DNA of 64,000 bases, taken from the NCBI GenBank assembly GCA_911728435.2, contig OU452199.1, positions 22,020,860-22,084,859 on the forward strand, in the 5' to 3' direction. The DNA is from Apoderus coryli (lineage: Eukaryota; Arthropoda; Insecta; Coleoptera; Attelabidae). A program made the translations under genes and the position numbers. The notes beneath the pieces are model-generated. The model had not been told where the DNA came from, did no database searches, and saw nothing but the letters and a program-made list of their open reading frames with translations. How positions within the stretch are numbered: position 1 is the stretch's first letter; every line of letters begins with the position of its first letter. Shown in pieces: positions 43,840-54,779 of the stretch.

Positions 43840-44853
43840 CTATTGACATCAAAAATTGTTCATGACGTTAAACTAGCATTTAATCAGAACCTTGTAACAG
43901 ACCTTCTTCTCCTAGATATGGAAAAAGCGTTCGATACAGTCTGGCATCAAGGACTTCTGACAAAACTCCAGACCTTGAAATTCCCTATTCATTTTATCAC
44001 ATTAATTAAATCATACTTAAATAATAGAACCTAAAAAGTGCACATAAACAATACCTACTCAAGACCCAGGTCACTAAGAGCAGGAGTACCCCAGGGTACG
44101 GTTTTAGCTCCAAAATTATATACATTATACACTTCCGACATTCCTAAACATCCACACACAAAGATCGCCCTATATGCAGACGATACAGCAGTATACTCCC
44201 AAAGCTTTCATGCAAACACAGCTAACAGACACATACGATTACACCTGAAGGACCTAGAACGCTATTATGAAACATGGAAAGTAAAAATTAACCCAACCAA
44301 AACCGAACAAGTTATACTGACGAAGAAGCGAAAAAACATCACAATATTTGAAAAACTTAAAATCAACAATATAACAATAGAGCCCAAAACAACCCCCGTC
44401 ACCCATCTTGGGGTCAAGTTAGATAAAGGATTATGTTTTAAAGCAAACACCAGTCACTCAATACAGAAAGCGTATGCAGCAGTTCACAAGCTATATCCCA
44501 TCATAAACACGAATAGCGTTCTAGCCACAGACAACAAACTGGCTATTTACAAAACTATATTCCGACCGATTATGACTTATGCAGCGCCAGTCTGGTGCGG
44601 AATGAGTAACACACAAAAGCAAAGGCTCCAGGTTATGCAAAATAAGATTCTAAGACATGCCACGAACAGCGACAGAAATACAAGAATAACAGACTTACAC
44701 AGGACTGCAAAAATACAATACGTTACTGACTACATACAAGAAACATCACAAAAATTTTATACGACACAAATATTAAAATCACCTTTGACCAGATGCATAA
44801 CGACATACAGAATTACCTACAGCCAAAACCCATATATCATATGCAGCAAATGA
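43840..44853 (+). pseudogene. Jockey ORF2, distal RT domain
   Basis: RT of the jockey element from just before block 3 onward: LLLLDMEKAFDTVWHQGLL, then SLRAGVPQGTVLAPKLYTLY, the catalytic box YADD (IALYADDTAVY), NPTKTEQVIL, VTHLGVKLD, IYKTIFRPIMTYAAPVW and the C-terminal helix region. One in-frame TAA at 44032-44034 splits it (YLNNRT, stop, KVHINN); the frame is otherwise open to 44853. The N-terminal RT residues that should precede it occur at 8895-9175. Confidence 0.88.
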
Positions 44854-45143
44854 CTGCCAGTATCAACAAGTAATGCCCGGAGAAAATTATTGGGAGCCAG
44901 GGCCGTAGCATGTCAAGAAATGAAACATGGACTAAGTAACTATTGAGTAAAAGAGCGATCCACCTCGCCTACCTAGGAAGATATTATCTACGGGGTCAAA
45001 ACGCGTAACATTGTAACGCCGCTTAAAAATTTTGTTTGTAATATATTGTTTATATATATGTATATAGTTAAATGTTTGTGATATGTAAGTGACTATAAAT
45101 AAAGCTTTGTTGAATTTGAAATTTGAATTTTGTTTACTCTGCT

Positions 45144-46081
45144 AATCGTAAGGTTGCAAGTTCAAAACAGGGTCATGGAACTCTTTTTATTATTATTGAA
45201 AACTGGGTCATTGAACTTTTTTTTAGATTTTTTTATATTTTAAATTAAGAATATATTAGGGTGAAACTATAAAAATCTATGTTAACAATTTTATTTAACA
45301 TTTTATAATTAATAGTATTATTAGAGCAAAATAACTAGAAATTCTACAAAAATATAATCAAGTGCTTCCATCTAGCGCACGATGGAGGAACTATACAATG
45401 AATTTTTATAGATTACCGTTGTACCATATCCAAAAATAAATACAAGTGTTTGAAAACTGCAATTTCACGTCATTGACATTATCCTTTAACGAAGTTTATG
45501 TCGCAATAGAGAAAGAACGCGTAAAAAATTTGTCGATAGTGTTTTTGATTATTTAAATAATGGTAATAAAAACGCAAGAAATGTATAAATATATTCCATT
45601 CGATCTCAATATCTTTTTAAGATTAAACTGTTGTCTCAAGGATTGCAACTGAGTCCATTGGCCACTTGTATAAATATAATATGTTTTGAGAAGCTAAATA
45701 AAGTTATAAATAGCTTCCTCTGTGTGATATTTTGGATAGTTAAGGTTTCTGTTCTTGTTAAGTTTGTTGTTGTTACCACAGTAGAATATTCCTTCTACAT
45801 ACCATGTTGTTACCCTGTACATTATTTTGATCTTCATAAATATCTGATTTAATGTGTACAGTAGAATTAGTTTCAACATTTGAAGAAAGTTGGTCAATGT
45901 TGGTATACACCAAAGGTATTACTGTTTTCACTAGTAGAATTTTTAAGTTTGTTTATATATTACTTAATTGTAAAAACATAATTATATATGTACTCGCATA
46001 TTCGTAGAAATAAACATTATTTGTCAGCGTTATACAATACACATGATTATATGAAATACTATATTTTATTTGGTGACTTAC
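45144..46081. other. ARL6 intron 1, proximal part
   Basis: AT-rich intron without recognised exons or elements. Two overlapping short frames at about 45631-45897 on opposite strands are not supported. Confidence 0.6.
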
Positions 46082-46259
46082 TTTGAAATTTCTCTACTGA
46101 AAATCCCACTGTAGGCACAATTTCGTCAACCCTTTGATTACAGTCTTTAAAATTGTTAATTATGGTAGTTTTACCACTATTATTTAAACCAACAACCAAT
46201 ATTGTAACCTCTTTTTTTCGCGTACTTAAAAAGTTGACCAGTTTATTAAAAAATTTCAT
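46082..46259 (-). CDS. Arl6: ARL6 exon 1 (start codon and P-loop)
   Basis: First coding exon of ARL6, 178 nt, ending at a GTAAGT donor (46076-46081). From ATG at 46259 it encodes MKFFNKLVNFLSTRKKEV, an amphipathic N-terminal helix, then the P-loop GLNNSGKT that binds the GTP phosphates, and the switch I segment IVPTVGFSVEKFQ with the effector Thr. It splices to exon 2 with codon A|AT (Asn), restoring the family alignment [14 protein letters not shown]. Like human ARL6 it precedes a membrane-binding helix; unlike many ARFs there is no Gly at position 2 for myristoylation. The upstream stretch has a TATA-like tatataaag at 46348-46356. Confidence 0.93.
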
Positions 46260-47190
46260 ATTTATAAATATTTTATAGAGTCAGTCAAATACTTTAATAT
46301 ATTATACATTTGAAACAAATAAAAGGTTTTCAGCGTCTTAGTTTGTATATAAAGTTGCCTTGGTTACGGGTTAGATCTCATATCACTTACGTAGCAGTGT
46401 TGTCGTTTTACACATAATTATCGAATTTTAACATAAGTACGTAATTCTTACAAGTTCATAGACAATTAAAATGTTGTTTTCTTGACCATTTTCTTCGCTT
46501 GTGCAGTGCGATATGTAATTTACATAAATATGTAAATACATTAAATTAATTTAGGTTGTTTTATGCTGGAGGACATGGGTGTTAGATTCTGTGCATGTCT
46601 GTATTCTATTTTGACATTGAAAGTAGTTATCAAATTAACATTTTTGTAGATCGAGATATTTTTAACAGTTTTAAATAATAATTCTCAATGTGTGTCTTGA
46701 GGAATATTCCAGGTAGAAATCCAACGCTGAGGGTGGTGACGAATATGCTGCATTGTATACAAAAAACAAGAAGAGATGAACCTGTGATTATTGTGGCACA
46801 TTAAGTCATAAAAAACCGAAATGTCCCAAATAAAAAGTTGACACAAGTACCTCAATTAGGCATATGCCGTCCGAATTAAAAATGCTCAGCTGCGTAAATG
46901 TGGAATATGCTGGTCCGTACCTACCTGTCCCAGCAGAAATGGAATAATTCCGAAAAATGTCCCAGCCAAAGATTTGATATCAGATCAGTTGTTTTTAGTG
47001 GTTGCAACTAAAGGAATTATTTTTTATTTATTTAGTTTCTTTACAAAGTACCTACTAAAATAGGTAGGGAGCTAGTATAGCTTTTTGGTTACAAATAACA
47101 ATATTTGTTTATGCTAATGGAAATGTGAATCAATATTTTCAGCTTATCTGTATGTTTCGTTTATTTTCTTACCAGACTATGAAAAAAAGA
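46260..47190. other. ARL6 upstream flank with a decayed zinc-knuckle fragment
   Basis: Promoter-side region of ARL6. At about 46785-46835 the plus strand reads CDYCGTLSHKKPKCP, a CCHC knuckle as in Gag proteins, between stops; it is probably a retroelement relic. Confidence 0.45.
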
Positions 47191-47194
47191 GTTT

Positions 47195-47531
47195 ACAGAC
47201 TCTACCGGGCAAAGATGAACCACGCTACGAGATTTGTGCAGCTTTGGTGCACAGAAGTGTATTTGTGTCAGCTATTTATTTTTTAGGAGAAATGGACCGT
47301 CAAGAAGAGTATAGATTACAAAACCTTGTGGACAAAGTTATTACGAGGCAGAGTGAGTTATATCAGTCGGAACCTTTCAGCAGCGACGACGATATTGCAG
47401 ACCAAAATTTAATTGCGGAACATTCATACGGCAGTAAGAGTGAGTTGAATGGAGTCACGAACAGTTCCTTGATTTCGCTGACCAGAATATGGTCTTCTTT
47501 TCTTTTTATTTACTACTTTGTTTTTCTTTAG
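47195..47531 (+). CDS. Hypothetical ORF, possible exon
   Basis: After a good acceptor-like tract (ttattttcttaccag) the frame reads LPGKDEPRYEICAALVHRSV and onward through MDRQEEYRLQNLVDK to DDDIADQNLIAEHSYGSKSE, ending at 47531. The acidic middle is unlike random AT-rich DNA. I recognise no domain. It could be a host exon, or the N-terminal part of a transposase. Confidence 0.3.
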
Positions 47532-48316
47532 CAGAGTAGGATTTCGCAAATGACCAGTAGAATTTAATGTTTTCATCCATGCTACTAGATTATTAACTTC
47601 ATGGGATACATTAATAATTTTGTCGTTTCTGTGAACTAAATTTTAACTAACTCTTCATTAGGTACAGTATTTATTTACCGATTCTGTTATATAAGTTTCC
47701 TCCTTTGAGCTTCTCCATCTATTTCTTGTTCTATATCGGTTACAGTGGATTAATTACTCTATAGTTAATCAATTTCTGCAATTTTAATTTGGTCATATAA
47801 CTTCACTAGTTCCTTCTGTCTTTCGAATTCTTGTATTTCGCGTTCAATTCTTCTTCTATTTCATGTTTCTTTTTAGTTGCTTTAAACTGTATTATACTCT
47901 AATCTTATTCTTGAATAGCTTGAAGTACAGGTCTTGTTACGAATAGTTAACTATTTTAAAGTATTATTATTTATATCACTTTGTATTTCTTATATTTCAT
48001 ATTATATCAAGTTGTTTAATGTATATTTACTGTCATCCAAAAAGAAAAATTAATTTAAAATAAACGTCAGGGAATTTGTGAGAATTGTAACGGAAAGAAA
48101 CAGTAAGTGTACATTATATTTTAATAGTTTTGTTAGTTATTAATATTTATTATTTTTAGGAATTTGAGTTGCTGTGTTTTATTTGTATACCTACATAATA
48201 TTAAATCATACATAAAACTACTACTGCGATTCTATTTATTCGTTCCACAATTCCTACAAAGCTCAAATTCTGCGCAACGATTCATTTGGTACGGCACATT
48301 ATTTGACTAGGTCAAG
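47532..48316. other. AT-rich leader left of the BEL element
   Basis: The minus strand at about 47780-47900 reads coiled-coil-like peptides (EIQEFERQKELVKLYDQIKI) broken by stops, probably a decayed Gag. The BEL 5' LTR should lie here, but I could not define its ends. Confidence 0.4.
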
Positions 48317-49320
48317 ATGGGTCCATCAGTAAAGGTACGAACCAATAATGATCTATGTCCCGTGTGCTCCGGACCATATAGAGACGAATGTATGGTAGAA
48401 TGTACGCAGTGAAAAAAATGGTCTGTTATGAATGCGCTGATATACAGGATGACACAGACATATCATGCAACGATACATGGAAATGTCCTCTCTGTACAAC
48501 AAATATCATCACTAGATCATCCAAGTCCAAATGTAGGAGTTCTAAGAAGAGTACCATTAGTAGTAAAATACAAATGAAATTGAAGCTTCTGGAAAACTAA
48601 AGAAAATTAATACGTCAAGAAATCGAGTTAACCAGAGAATCACGAAGGATTTTGGAAGAAGATAACGAAAGTGATGAAGAGGACATCAAAAGAAGTGATC
48701 CATTGGTGAACGAATTGCTGTCACTGCAAATCAACCAACCACCAAAACATAATTCCACACCCCGCCCAAAGTTGCGGAACCTACTTTAGCTTATGGTGGA
48801 AGAGGTTCAGGTATGTCTTTCGGTGCAAGGCGAAGTCCAGGTGAGTTGCCAATGTTTAATGGTAATCCTTATGATTGACCTATCTTTATAAGTAGTTATG
48901 AATTATGTGGTCTAGATAATTACGAAAATTTATTAAGATCGCAAAGATCATTGAAAGGAACTGCTAAAGCCAGTGTTTCAAGTTTTTTAAGTTTGCCACA
49001 ATGTGTTCCTCAAATAATATCCACATTAAAAATTTTGTATGGAAGACCAGAACAAATAATCGAAGCTCATATTAATACTATTCGCCGTCAACCATCACCA
49101 AAGGCTGAAAAACTTGAAACATTGGTTGAATTTGGTTTGGCAGTTAAAAATTTCAGCAGAAGCAGCAGCTAATTTAAAAGAATATTTGAATAATCCTACG
49201 CTTCTTCATGAATTAATAGATAAACTCCCATCAGAACTTAAAGTCAACTGGGCTATGTATCGTAATTCTCTTAATGGTTTTAAAGGACTTACAGACTTTT
49301 CTGACTGATTGTATGGTTTG
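48317..49320 (+). pseudogene. BEL/Pao Gag
   Basis: Gag of a BEL/Pao LTR retrotransposon. From ATG 48317 it reads NNDLCPVCSGPYRDECMVEC and, after a frameshift at about 48410, VCYECADIQDDTD and WKCPLC: a PHD-like zinc-binding N terminus as in many insect BEL Gags. Next come a charged linker, then LPMFNGNPYD with ISSYELCGLDN and LRSQRSLKGTAKASV, and KAEKLETLVEFGLAVKNFS, all typical of the BEL capsid region. Several frameshifts and stops occur (for example at 48598, 49170 and 49306). Confidence 0.8.
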
Positions 49321-51911
49321 GCAACAAACGTTTGTTTAGCCCTACCTTGTCTAACACTTTGGGACAATAAAAATAAATATTTTAATAATGAACGATCAAA
49401 CGTTCATCAATCTGAGTTTGATGTTAAAAAATTTAAATGTATATGTCAACAAAACTGTACCAAAATAGCTAGCTGTCCAAAATTTCAAAAACTTTCTGTA
49501 TCGAAAAGGTGGGTGAGCGATAAAAGATTAAACTTATGTAGGCTTTGTCTAAAACGATATAGATATCCATTTCCAACTAAATGTGAGAAAGATAACTGCC
49601 AAAAGAAACATCACTCTCTTCTTCATTTGGTCCATCTAAAGATGATTCTTCCAATAATAATACTAACGAGAACCCAGGATGTTCATGTAAAAATTCTGAG
49701 TCTATACATGTTAGTGTGTCCACGGAGAGCAATAAAATGTTAAATAGTGTCCGGTTTAGAATAATTCCTGTTGTCTTAAAAAATAATAATATTAAAGTTC
49801 ATACATATACATATGACATTGCAGAAGAACTACAACTGAAAGGTGAAGCTGAGCAGCTTTGTCTAAAATGGACTGGAGATCAAGAACGATTGGAAAACCA
49901 ATCAGAACGGATACAGTTGTCAATTGCCGGCGACTATCCAGGAGCCAAAGAATTTCACTACCAGTTAGTGTACTAAGTTTACCCAGACAGTCACTAAGTG
50001 CTGAAACAATTAAAGAATCATTTTCATATCTGCAAAATATACATTTTCAATCTTACAAAAATGCCAAGCCTCAAATATTAATAGGCCTTGATAACTGGGA
50101 TTTAGCTTTACCTATGCGTGTAAAAGAAGGTTTGGAATCCCAAACAAAAACCGCTGCCAAATGTGGACTGGGCTGGATCATTTTCGCACTTTTTTCAGAT
50201 AATAATTACAAAAATTATGCTTATCATATATGTAACTGTGAGAATAATAAAAATATCAGTAATCAAGAGCTTTTCAATTTAGTTAAAGAATATTTCTCAG
50301 TTGAAAGTTTAGGAATTCAGTCTTTAAAACTGTCTGTATCAAGAGAAATACAAAGAGCAAATGAACTTCAAGAAAAGACATTGAGGCAAGTAGGCAACCA
50401 ATACCAAATTGGATTACTCTGGAAGTACGATGAAATCATACTACCAGACAGCAAACCCATGGCATTACAAAGGTTAGTGATAATAAATTCGTTAACACTT
50501 TGCGCTACGTGAAATAAAACACCCGGGATCTACAAAATTTGTGTTGTATTAGATTAATAGGTCACACTGTAGAAAATTTTATGTTATCTAACACTACGAA
50601 TAAAACTAACAAGAAATATTATGATAAATATAACAAATCAAGAACAATTTTTACAGAACAACAATAATTAATAATTTTTCTAACACTTGTCAAATTCAAA
50701 CAACAACGACGCTTTTGTTTTTCGAGCGCGCAACTGGATTTCGCTCTCTTCGTCATTTTCATTGGCATGCCCGCGGCTGACTGGGTTTATACTACAGGGC
50801 ATACTATTTGTCAGGTTGTGCTACATTTTTACCAGTTAGAATGTTTAGAAAAGAGAATAAAGAAAAATCCAGAGTTGGGCGAGAAAATGAATGATCAAAT
50901 TGAAGATTGAAAAAGAAATATATTAGAAAATTACCTAGAGAAGAAATTATTGACTGGAACGAAAATGTGTGGTATCTTCCAATATTTCCTTTATTTAATC
51001 CAAAGAAACCTGGGAAGTTCAGAATTGTCTGGGATGCAGCAGCAGTGAAAGGAATATCTTTAAACACAATGCTACTTCCAGGAGACGATCAACTTGCTTC
51101 ATTGTTAAGTGTATTGATACGTTTTCGGGAAAGAAAAATAGGTTTTTCTGGAGACATAAAAGAAATGTTTCTGCGAGTAGGAATAATAGACAAAGACCAA
51201 CATGCTCAAAGATTTTTGTGGCGAAATGGTAATTCCCAAAACGATCTACAAACGTACGTAGTAACTGTAATGACCATTGGAGCCACATGCTCACCCAGCT
51301 CTGCACAATTCGTAAAAAAATTTAACGCCAAAAAGTTTAGTGCACAATATCCAAGAGCCGTTGAATGTATATTGAACAATCATTATGTGGACGATCTTTT
51401 GGATTCTGCTGATACAGAAGAAGAAGCTATCAATAACGCAAAAGATGTCAGACACATTCACGCGGGAGGGAATTTTGAAATTAGGAATTGGCGATCTAAT
51501 TCTGAAGACCTCATGAAGTCTATGAATAACGAAGAGAGGAATAGTAAATTTGAAGTTAATTTAAAGTTAGGAAACAATTCATCCGAGAAAGTTCTAGGAA
51601 TGTGGTGGAACTTAAAAACTGATAGGTTTCATTTTAATTTAAGTTTTAACAAAGGCAAGGAAGATGTTTTCAAAAGGGAGAAAAAAGCCGACAAAGAGAG
51701 AAGGTCTACAAATCTTAATGTCGATATATGATCCTTTCGGATTAATTTCGAATTTTATAATTTATTTAAAAATACCTCTCCGGGAGATATGGCGAAGCAA
51801 TATATCATGGGGTCAACCAATTTCCGAAGAACAAAATATAAAATGGCTTATTTGGTTGTTCCAAAGTTGGAATGGATTTCAATTCCTAGAGGTCTTCTTA
51901 CAAATATCCAT
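49321..51911 (+). pseudogene. BEL/Pao pol (zinc-binding, protease, RT)
   Basis: Pol pieces in order: a Cys/His region (CLCLKRYRYPFPTKCEKDNC, HHSLLHL) that precedes BEL proteases; a protease remnant in which FRIIPVVLKNNNIKVHTYT runs directly into DIAEELQLKG, so the segment with the catalytic Asp-Ser-Gly is missing; KPQILIGLDNWDLAL; and the RT (KPGKFRIVWDAAAVKGISLN, FSGDIKEMFLRVGI, NNHYVDDLLDSADT). It continues with SIYDPFGLISNF, WRSNISWG and IPRGLLTNIH to 51911. A solo LTR interrupts it at 50478-50834 and a copia element cuts it at 51912. Frameshifts occur at about 49860 and 51660 among others. Confidence 0.85.
50478..50834. mobile_element. Solo LTR inside BEL pol
   Basis: 357 bp starting TGATAATAAA and ending TTTTTACCA, flanked by the 5-bp duplication GTTAG at 50473-50477 and 50835-50839. 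Deleting it rejoins BEL pol (MALQRL to RMF). TG...CA ends and a 5-bp duplication mark an LTR left after LTR-LTR recombination. Its family is not identified. Confidence 0.85.
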
Positions 51912-52127
51912 TGTTGATATACACAATGTAACAGTTCCATCCTCATATTCACATCCCTATTATAAGTGACACAGTTGTCAGTTCCTTTTGCTAGTAAGTA
52001 AAAAGATATATTCTAAGATTCTAACCTACTTAATAAGCACGTTGAATATATGATTTTGTTCTTTTATTATTAAATGCAATAAATAATTAAAACAACACAA
52101 GTTTGCATTAATTACAACACTAACAAC
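51912..52127 (+). repeat. Copia 5' LTR
   Basis: 216 bp starting TGTTGATATACAC and ending ACAACA, directly followed by the primer-binding site. The left edge is set by the end of readable BEL coding sequence. Confidence 0.75.
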
Positions 52128-52141
52128 AGGTTATGGGCCCA
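52128..52141 (+). other. Copia primer-binding site
   Basis: GGTTATGGGCCCAG, complementary to an internal part of initiator Met-tRNA, as used by Drosophila copia. Confidence 0.8.
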
Positions 52142-52192
52142 GTTGGAACGCAGTAAATTAATGTATACTTGGAATAACTGATAATTTTGGTC

Positions 52193-53188
52193 ATGGCAGT
52201 CCCAAATTAATCAGTAGAGAAATTTGGTATAAATCAGTTCGACGGTCGATATTTTGATCATTGGAAATTCCGAATGGAAACAATCTTGGATCACAATGAT
52301 GTCAAAGTATGTATTGAACGAGAGGTCGATGTTACTAAACCTGAAGAAGTTAAGTTAGATAAAAAGTGCAAGTCACTCATTGTTCAATGTATCAGTAACT
52401 CTCACTTAGAATATATAAAGGACAAAAGTACAGCTTTTGAAATGTGGGCAGCCCTGGAAAAAGTTTTTCAACGTAAGGGAATTGCAAGCCAACTATATTT
52501 AAGAAAACAACTGTTAACAATGAAACTACAGCCTAAAGAATTGCTGGAAAGTCACTTCATCAAATTCGAAGAAACAATTAGAGAATTAAAGTCGGTAGGT
52601 GTTACATTACAAGAGGTAGATATAGTATGCCATCGCCTCTTAACATTACCTGAAAAGTATGATGCAATTGTAACTGCATTGGAAACTTTGGAACCCGATA
52701 AATTGACGCTCGAATTTGTAAAAGGTAAACTTCTGGATCATGAGATGAAAAAGAAAAATATTGCAATTGAAAATACATCAACTGAATCTTCAGCATTTGC
52801 TAGTTTTGTACCAAGAAAGAATTTCAAGAAGAAAGTAGACACCATAGACAATAGTGGCAATCGTCAAAGTAATCAAGAATTTAAGTGTCACAACTGTGGT
52901 AAAGCGGGACACTACAGGAAAAACTGTTGGCTGCTAAAAAAAAATAAGCAAGCAAATCAAGTCACAAAAGACGAACAACACATAGCTTTCATTGCTGCTA
53001 TGAATTGTCAAGCGTTGCAAGAAGAAGAAGAAAACGTTATACGGTTTATTGTCGATTCAGGTGCTACCGATCATATGGTGAATACAGAAAAGTTCTTCTC
53101 CGAAGTAAGAAGCCTCGATGGTGGTGATATGTATATTGCAGTGGCGAAAATAAATGAGTCGCTACAAAAATTGGAAACGTACAGGTAA
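52193..53188 (+). pseudogene. Copia Gag and protease
   Basis: Starts at ATG 52193 (MAVPN) with a TAA as codon 6; the same frame then continues as FDGRYFDHWKFRMETIL. It has the UBN2-type Gag fold region (KSLIVQCISNSHLEYIKDKS), a CCHC knuckle CHNCGKAGHYRKNC at about residue 205, and the protease motif FIVDSGATDHMV near the end. A frameshift at about 53158 separates it from the integrase part; after it the other frame reads IGNVQVKLHTQEECTGEIKY. An ATG at 52274 is in frame and could start a shorter product. Confidence 0.85.
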
Positions 53189-54555
53189 AACTACACACTC
53201 AAGAGGAATGTACAGGTGAGATAAAATATATTCTTTATATCAAAGAGTTAAGACATAATTTGTTATCTGTTCAAAAATTAGAAATGTGTGGACTCAAAGT
53301 TTGTTTCGTTAATAATTCTGTGTTTATTTATAAAAATAATAGACTCATAATTAGAGGTAGCAAGTTGAATAATTTGTACGTTGTTGATTTTACAGTAATA
53401 AATAAATGTTCAAATATTTGTGAAAAAGGAAAAGATATAGATTTTAAGTTATGGCATTCTAGATTAGGTCATTTACATAATAATAGTTTACAAAAATTAT
53501 CTCATATGGTTGAAGGTCTTGGAAAAATTGAATGTAGAGAATCTGAAGTTTGTTCAGTTTGTGCTTTAACAAAGATTACGCGATTACCTTTTACTAATTC
53601 TAAAACATTTACTATGAGACCTTTGGAAATAATCCATACAGATATTTGTGGACCTATAACGCCATCCATCCATGACAATAAGAATTACTTTGTTACATTT
53701 TTAGATGATTTTACTCACTTTACTGTTGTATACTTACTCCAACATAAAAGTGACATGCTTGAATGTTTTAAAGTTTTTGGAGCCTTAGCCACAAATCAGA
53801 CGGGATACAAGGTTGGTTCAATTCAATGTGATAATGGTGGAGAATACTCCTCTCGAGAATTTGTGAATCTTTGTAAAGCCAAGGGCATACAACTACGTTA
53901 CACAGTTCCATATAACCCGGAAATGAACGGTAAGGCAGAGAGACTAAATAGAACGCTACTTGAAAAAGGAAGAGCGATGTTACTGCAGTCAGAGATGCCG
54001 AAATATATGTGGGGTGAGTCGATTTTATGTGCAACCTATCTTTTAAATAGAAGTCCTACGTTTTCTCTAAGAGATTGTACACCCGCAGAAATGTATTATA
54101 AAAGAAAACCGAACCTTAAAAATATTAGATTGTTTGGATCACTTGTATATAGTCATATACCTAAAGAAAAACAATCTGGAAAGTTTGATCCTAAATCAGA
54201 TATCACTATAATGATTGGTTATGCTAATAATGGTTATCGATTGTGGGATCCGGTTAAAGAAAGGGTAGTAATTGGTAGGAATGTTATTTTTGATGAGACT
54301 AAAAATATAAGTAATATACAGATTAATGTAACAGAAATTGAAGTAGCTAATGTTGGAAATTTAGATAGGGTTAATGAAACTAATATAGACGAAATTGATG
54401 AAAACAATGATGAACATGTAAATAGTGAGGTGATAGATACAAGGAAAAGTACTAGGGTAAAGAAAAAGCCTAATCATCTTAGCGACTATTTGACAGATAA
54501 TGACTTCGAACATATGGCATTAAATGTAGAAGCTTTTGTAGAAAATGTACTTTAA
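53161..54555 (+). pseudogene. Copia GAG-pre-integrase and integrase
   Basis: Continues the polyprotein in the shifted frame. It holds the pre-integrase zinc finger (LWHSRLGHLHN and CSVCALTKITRLPF) and the DDE integrase core: HTDICGP, QCDNGGEYSS and NGKAERLNRTL carry the three acidic residues. The C-terminal region reads LFGSLVYSHIPKE and then an acidic stretch. It ends at a TAA at 54553-54555, just before the RT region, and this stop is inside a 219-bp tandem duplication. The catalytic residues are intact, but the polyprotein is not. Confidence 0.87.
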
Positions 54556-54779
54556 TCTTTAGTAGCTAATGTTGGAAATTTAGATAGGGTTAATGAAACT
54601 AATATAGACGAAATTGATGAAAACAATGATGAACATGTAAATAGTGAGGTGATAGATACAAGGAAAAGTACTAGGGTAAAGAAAAAGCCTAATCATCTTA
54701 GCGACTATTTGACAGATAATGACTTCGAACATATGGCATTAAATGTAGAAGCTTTTGTAGAAAATGTACTTTAATCTTT
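54342..54779 (+). repeat. 219-bp tandem duplication in copia pol
   Basis: 54342-54560 and 54561-54779 appear identical (starting agtagctaatgttgg). 219 bp is 73 codons, so frame is kept. Each copy ends with the same TAA (FVENVL, stop). Confidence 0.92.

Larger units (their letters stand above)
40587..45131 (+). mobile_element. Jockey-type non-LTR retrotransposon in ARL6 intron 1
   Basis: A 12-bp target duplication GTTTACTCTGCT at 40575-40586 and 45132-45143 brackets the element exactly. Inside: 5' UTR, ORF1, the first codons of ORF2, then a P element copy with a deletion, the distal RT, and a 3' end with AATAAAG and a tail of GAATTTGAAATTTG. It lies antisense to ARL6. Stops and frameshifts make it inactive. 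Confidence 0.88.

Noticed and set aside
45631..45897. Opposed hydrophobic frames near ARL6 exon 1
   Set aside because: Mutual shadows in AT-rich intron DNA, without splice context or known motifs.
47195..47531. Confident call of a piggyBac N terminus
   Set aside because: The acidic DDDIAD segment only loosely resembles such proteins; left as a hypothetical ORF.
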